Origin: JAJFUI01 sp039679885
GTDB taxonomy: Bacteria > Planctomycetota > Planctomycetia > Pirellulales > Thermoguttaceae
Assembly: GCA_039679885.1 (NCBI GenBank)
Contig: JBDKUC010000409.1
Coordinates: 1 to 5,275, forward strand
Direction: 5' to 3'
Length of the DNA: 5,275 nt
The position numbers were made by a program, and so were the translations under genes. The notes beneath the pieces were generated by a model. It was given only the letters and a program-made list of their open reading frames with translations, was not told where the DNA came from and ran no database searches. Positions 4,733 to 5,275 of the stretch are shown here, piece by piece. Within the stretch, counting starts at the first letter, position 1; each line of letters opens with the position of its first letter.

Positions 4733-5275
4733 ATGGATCGCAGGGAGTTCTTCGAACGCGTGGCGGCCTGGTCCGCCGGAGTCGGGTTGGCCGCGCCGAT
4801 CTTCGATATTCCGTCGATCCTCGCCGCGGAAGGGAAGCCGGCGGAAAGCCCGCTGCTGGCCGTCGCGAAGGGCAAGGACTACGCGGCCTTGGTCAAGAAG
4901 GTCCTCGAGCCATTGGGCGGGATCAGCCAGTTCGTCAAACGCGGCGATCGCGTGGTCGTCAAGCCGAACATCGGCTGGGATCGCACGCCCGAACAGGCCG
5001 CCAACACGCATCCGGTCGTCGTCAAGGCGATCGTGCAACAGTGTCTTGACGCGGGGGCCAAGCGGGTGCTGGTCTTTGACCGGCCCTGCAACGAGGCCCG
5101 GCGCACCTACGCTCGGAGCGGCATCAAGGCAGCCGTCGAGTCGATCGGCGATCCTCGCGTCAAGTGCCCCTTCGTGAACGACAAGACGCTCGTGCCGGTC
5201 AAGATCAAGAACGGCAAGTCGATCAAAGAATTCAGCTTCTACAAAGACGCCCTGCGATCGAACTGCGATTGCTAC
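4733..5275 (+). CDS. DUF362 domain protein with Tat-type signal, N-terminal fragment
   Basis: The first 181 codons of a gene cut by the right window edge; the frame is open throughout. Residues 1-10 (MDRREFFERV) carry a twin-arginine RR-x-F-F motif, followed by a moderately hydrophobic stretch (AAWSAGVGLAAPIF) ending near SILAAEG, so Tat export is likely. Residues about 62-181 match the start of DUF362 (PF04015): VKRGDRVVVKPNIGWDRTPE (68-87), then ANTHPVVVKAIVQQCLDAGA (90-109), KRVLVFDRP (110-118) and the YARSGIKAAVE block (126-136). Tat export suggests folding or cofactor insertion in the cytoplasm. Some family members carry ferredoxin-like Fe-S clusters, but that part is outside the window. 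The biochemical role of the family is not settled, and I do not assign one. The gene has its own promoter and ribosome site and is not in an operon with the portal gene. Confidence 0.85.
   Translation, partial: MDRREFFERVAAWSAGVGLAAPIFDIPSILAAEGKPAESPLLAVAKGKDYAALVKKVLEPLGGISQFVKRGDRVVVKPNIGWDRTPEQAANTHPVVVKAIVQQCLDAGAKRVLVFDRPCNEARRTYARSGIKAAVESIGDPRVKCPFVNDKTLVPVKIKNGKSIKEFSFYKDALRSNCDCY

Noticed and set aside
4701..5177. Open frame of 158 codons on the plus strand
   Set aside because: It overlaps the DUF362 gene in another frame; the frame starting at 4733 carries the Tat motif and conserved DUF362 blocks.

Overview
The window is GC-rich chromosomal DNA that looks planctomycetal, most like the Pirellulales/Lacipirellulaceae. 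The clues are a secreted protein ending in a CPVCG...LCDEEC metal-binding module, a Tat-type DUF362 protein, a secreted beta-mannosidase-like GH2 enzyme, and many short palindromic repeats between genes. The lineage is inferred from gene style; no rRNA or other marker is present.

Left half (1-2522), all transcribed leftward. From right to left: a 258-aa secreted protein with a Gly/Arg-rich linker and a C-terminal Cys4 YHS/TRASH-like domain (1746-2522); a doubtful 33-codon ORF with a good ribosome binding site and promoter (1568-1669); a two-domain EamA/DMT permease (366-1331); and the first 57 codons of a signal-peptide-bearing GH2/beta-mannosidase (1-173, cut by the window edge). Two 34-bp modules, each a consensus TTGACA followed 17 bp later by TACAAC, sit 36-40 bp before the small ORF and before the mannosidase. 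They are 27/34 identical and are the clearest regulatory signal in the window.

Right half (2523-5275), transcribed rightward. A 413-bp divergent gap precedes a 466-aa phage portal protein (2936-4336). The portal has no terminase, protease, capsid or tail gene beside it in this window, and palindromic repeats flank it on both sides. A 396-bp gap follows, packed with nested hairpins, including a perfect 25-bp inverted repeat whose arms are themselves palindromic. After it come a good promoter (TTGACA, 18 bp, GACAAT), a Shine-Dalgarno sequence, and the first 181 codons of a Tat-exported DUF362 protein that runs off the right edge (4733-5275).

The genes do not form one pathway. The picture is a set of independently promoted single-gene units separated by repeats, with one orphan phage structural gene among metabolic and envelope genes. 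I saw no CRISPR array, tRNA, rRNA, transposase or complete mobile element.
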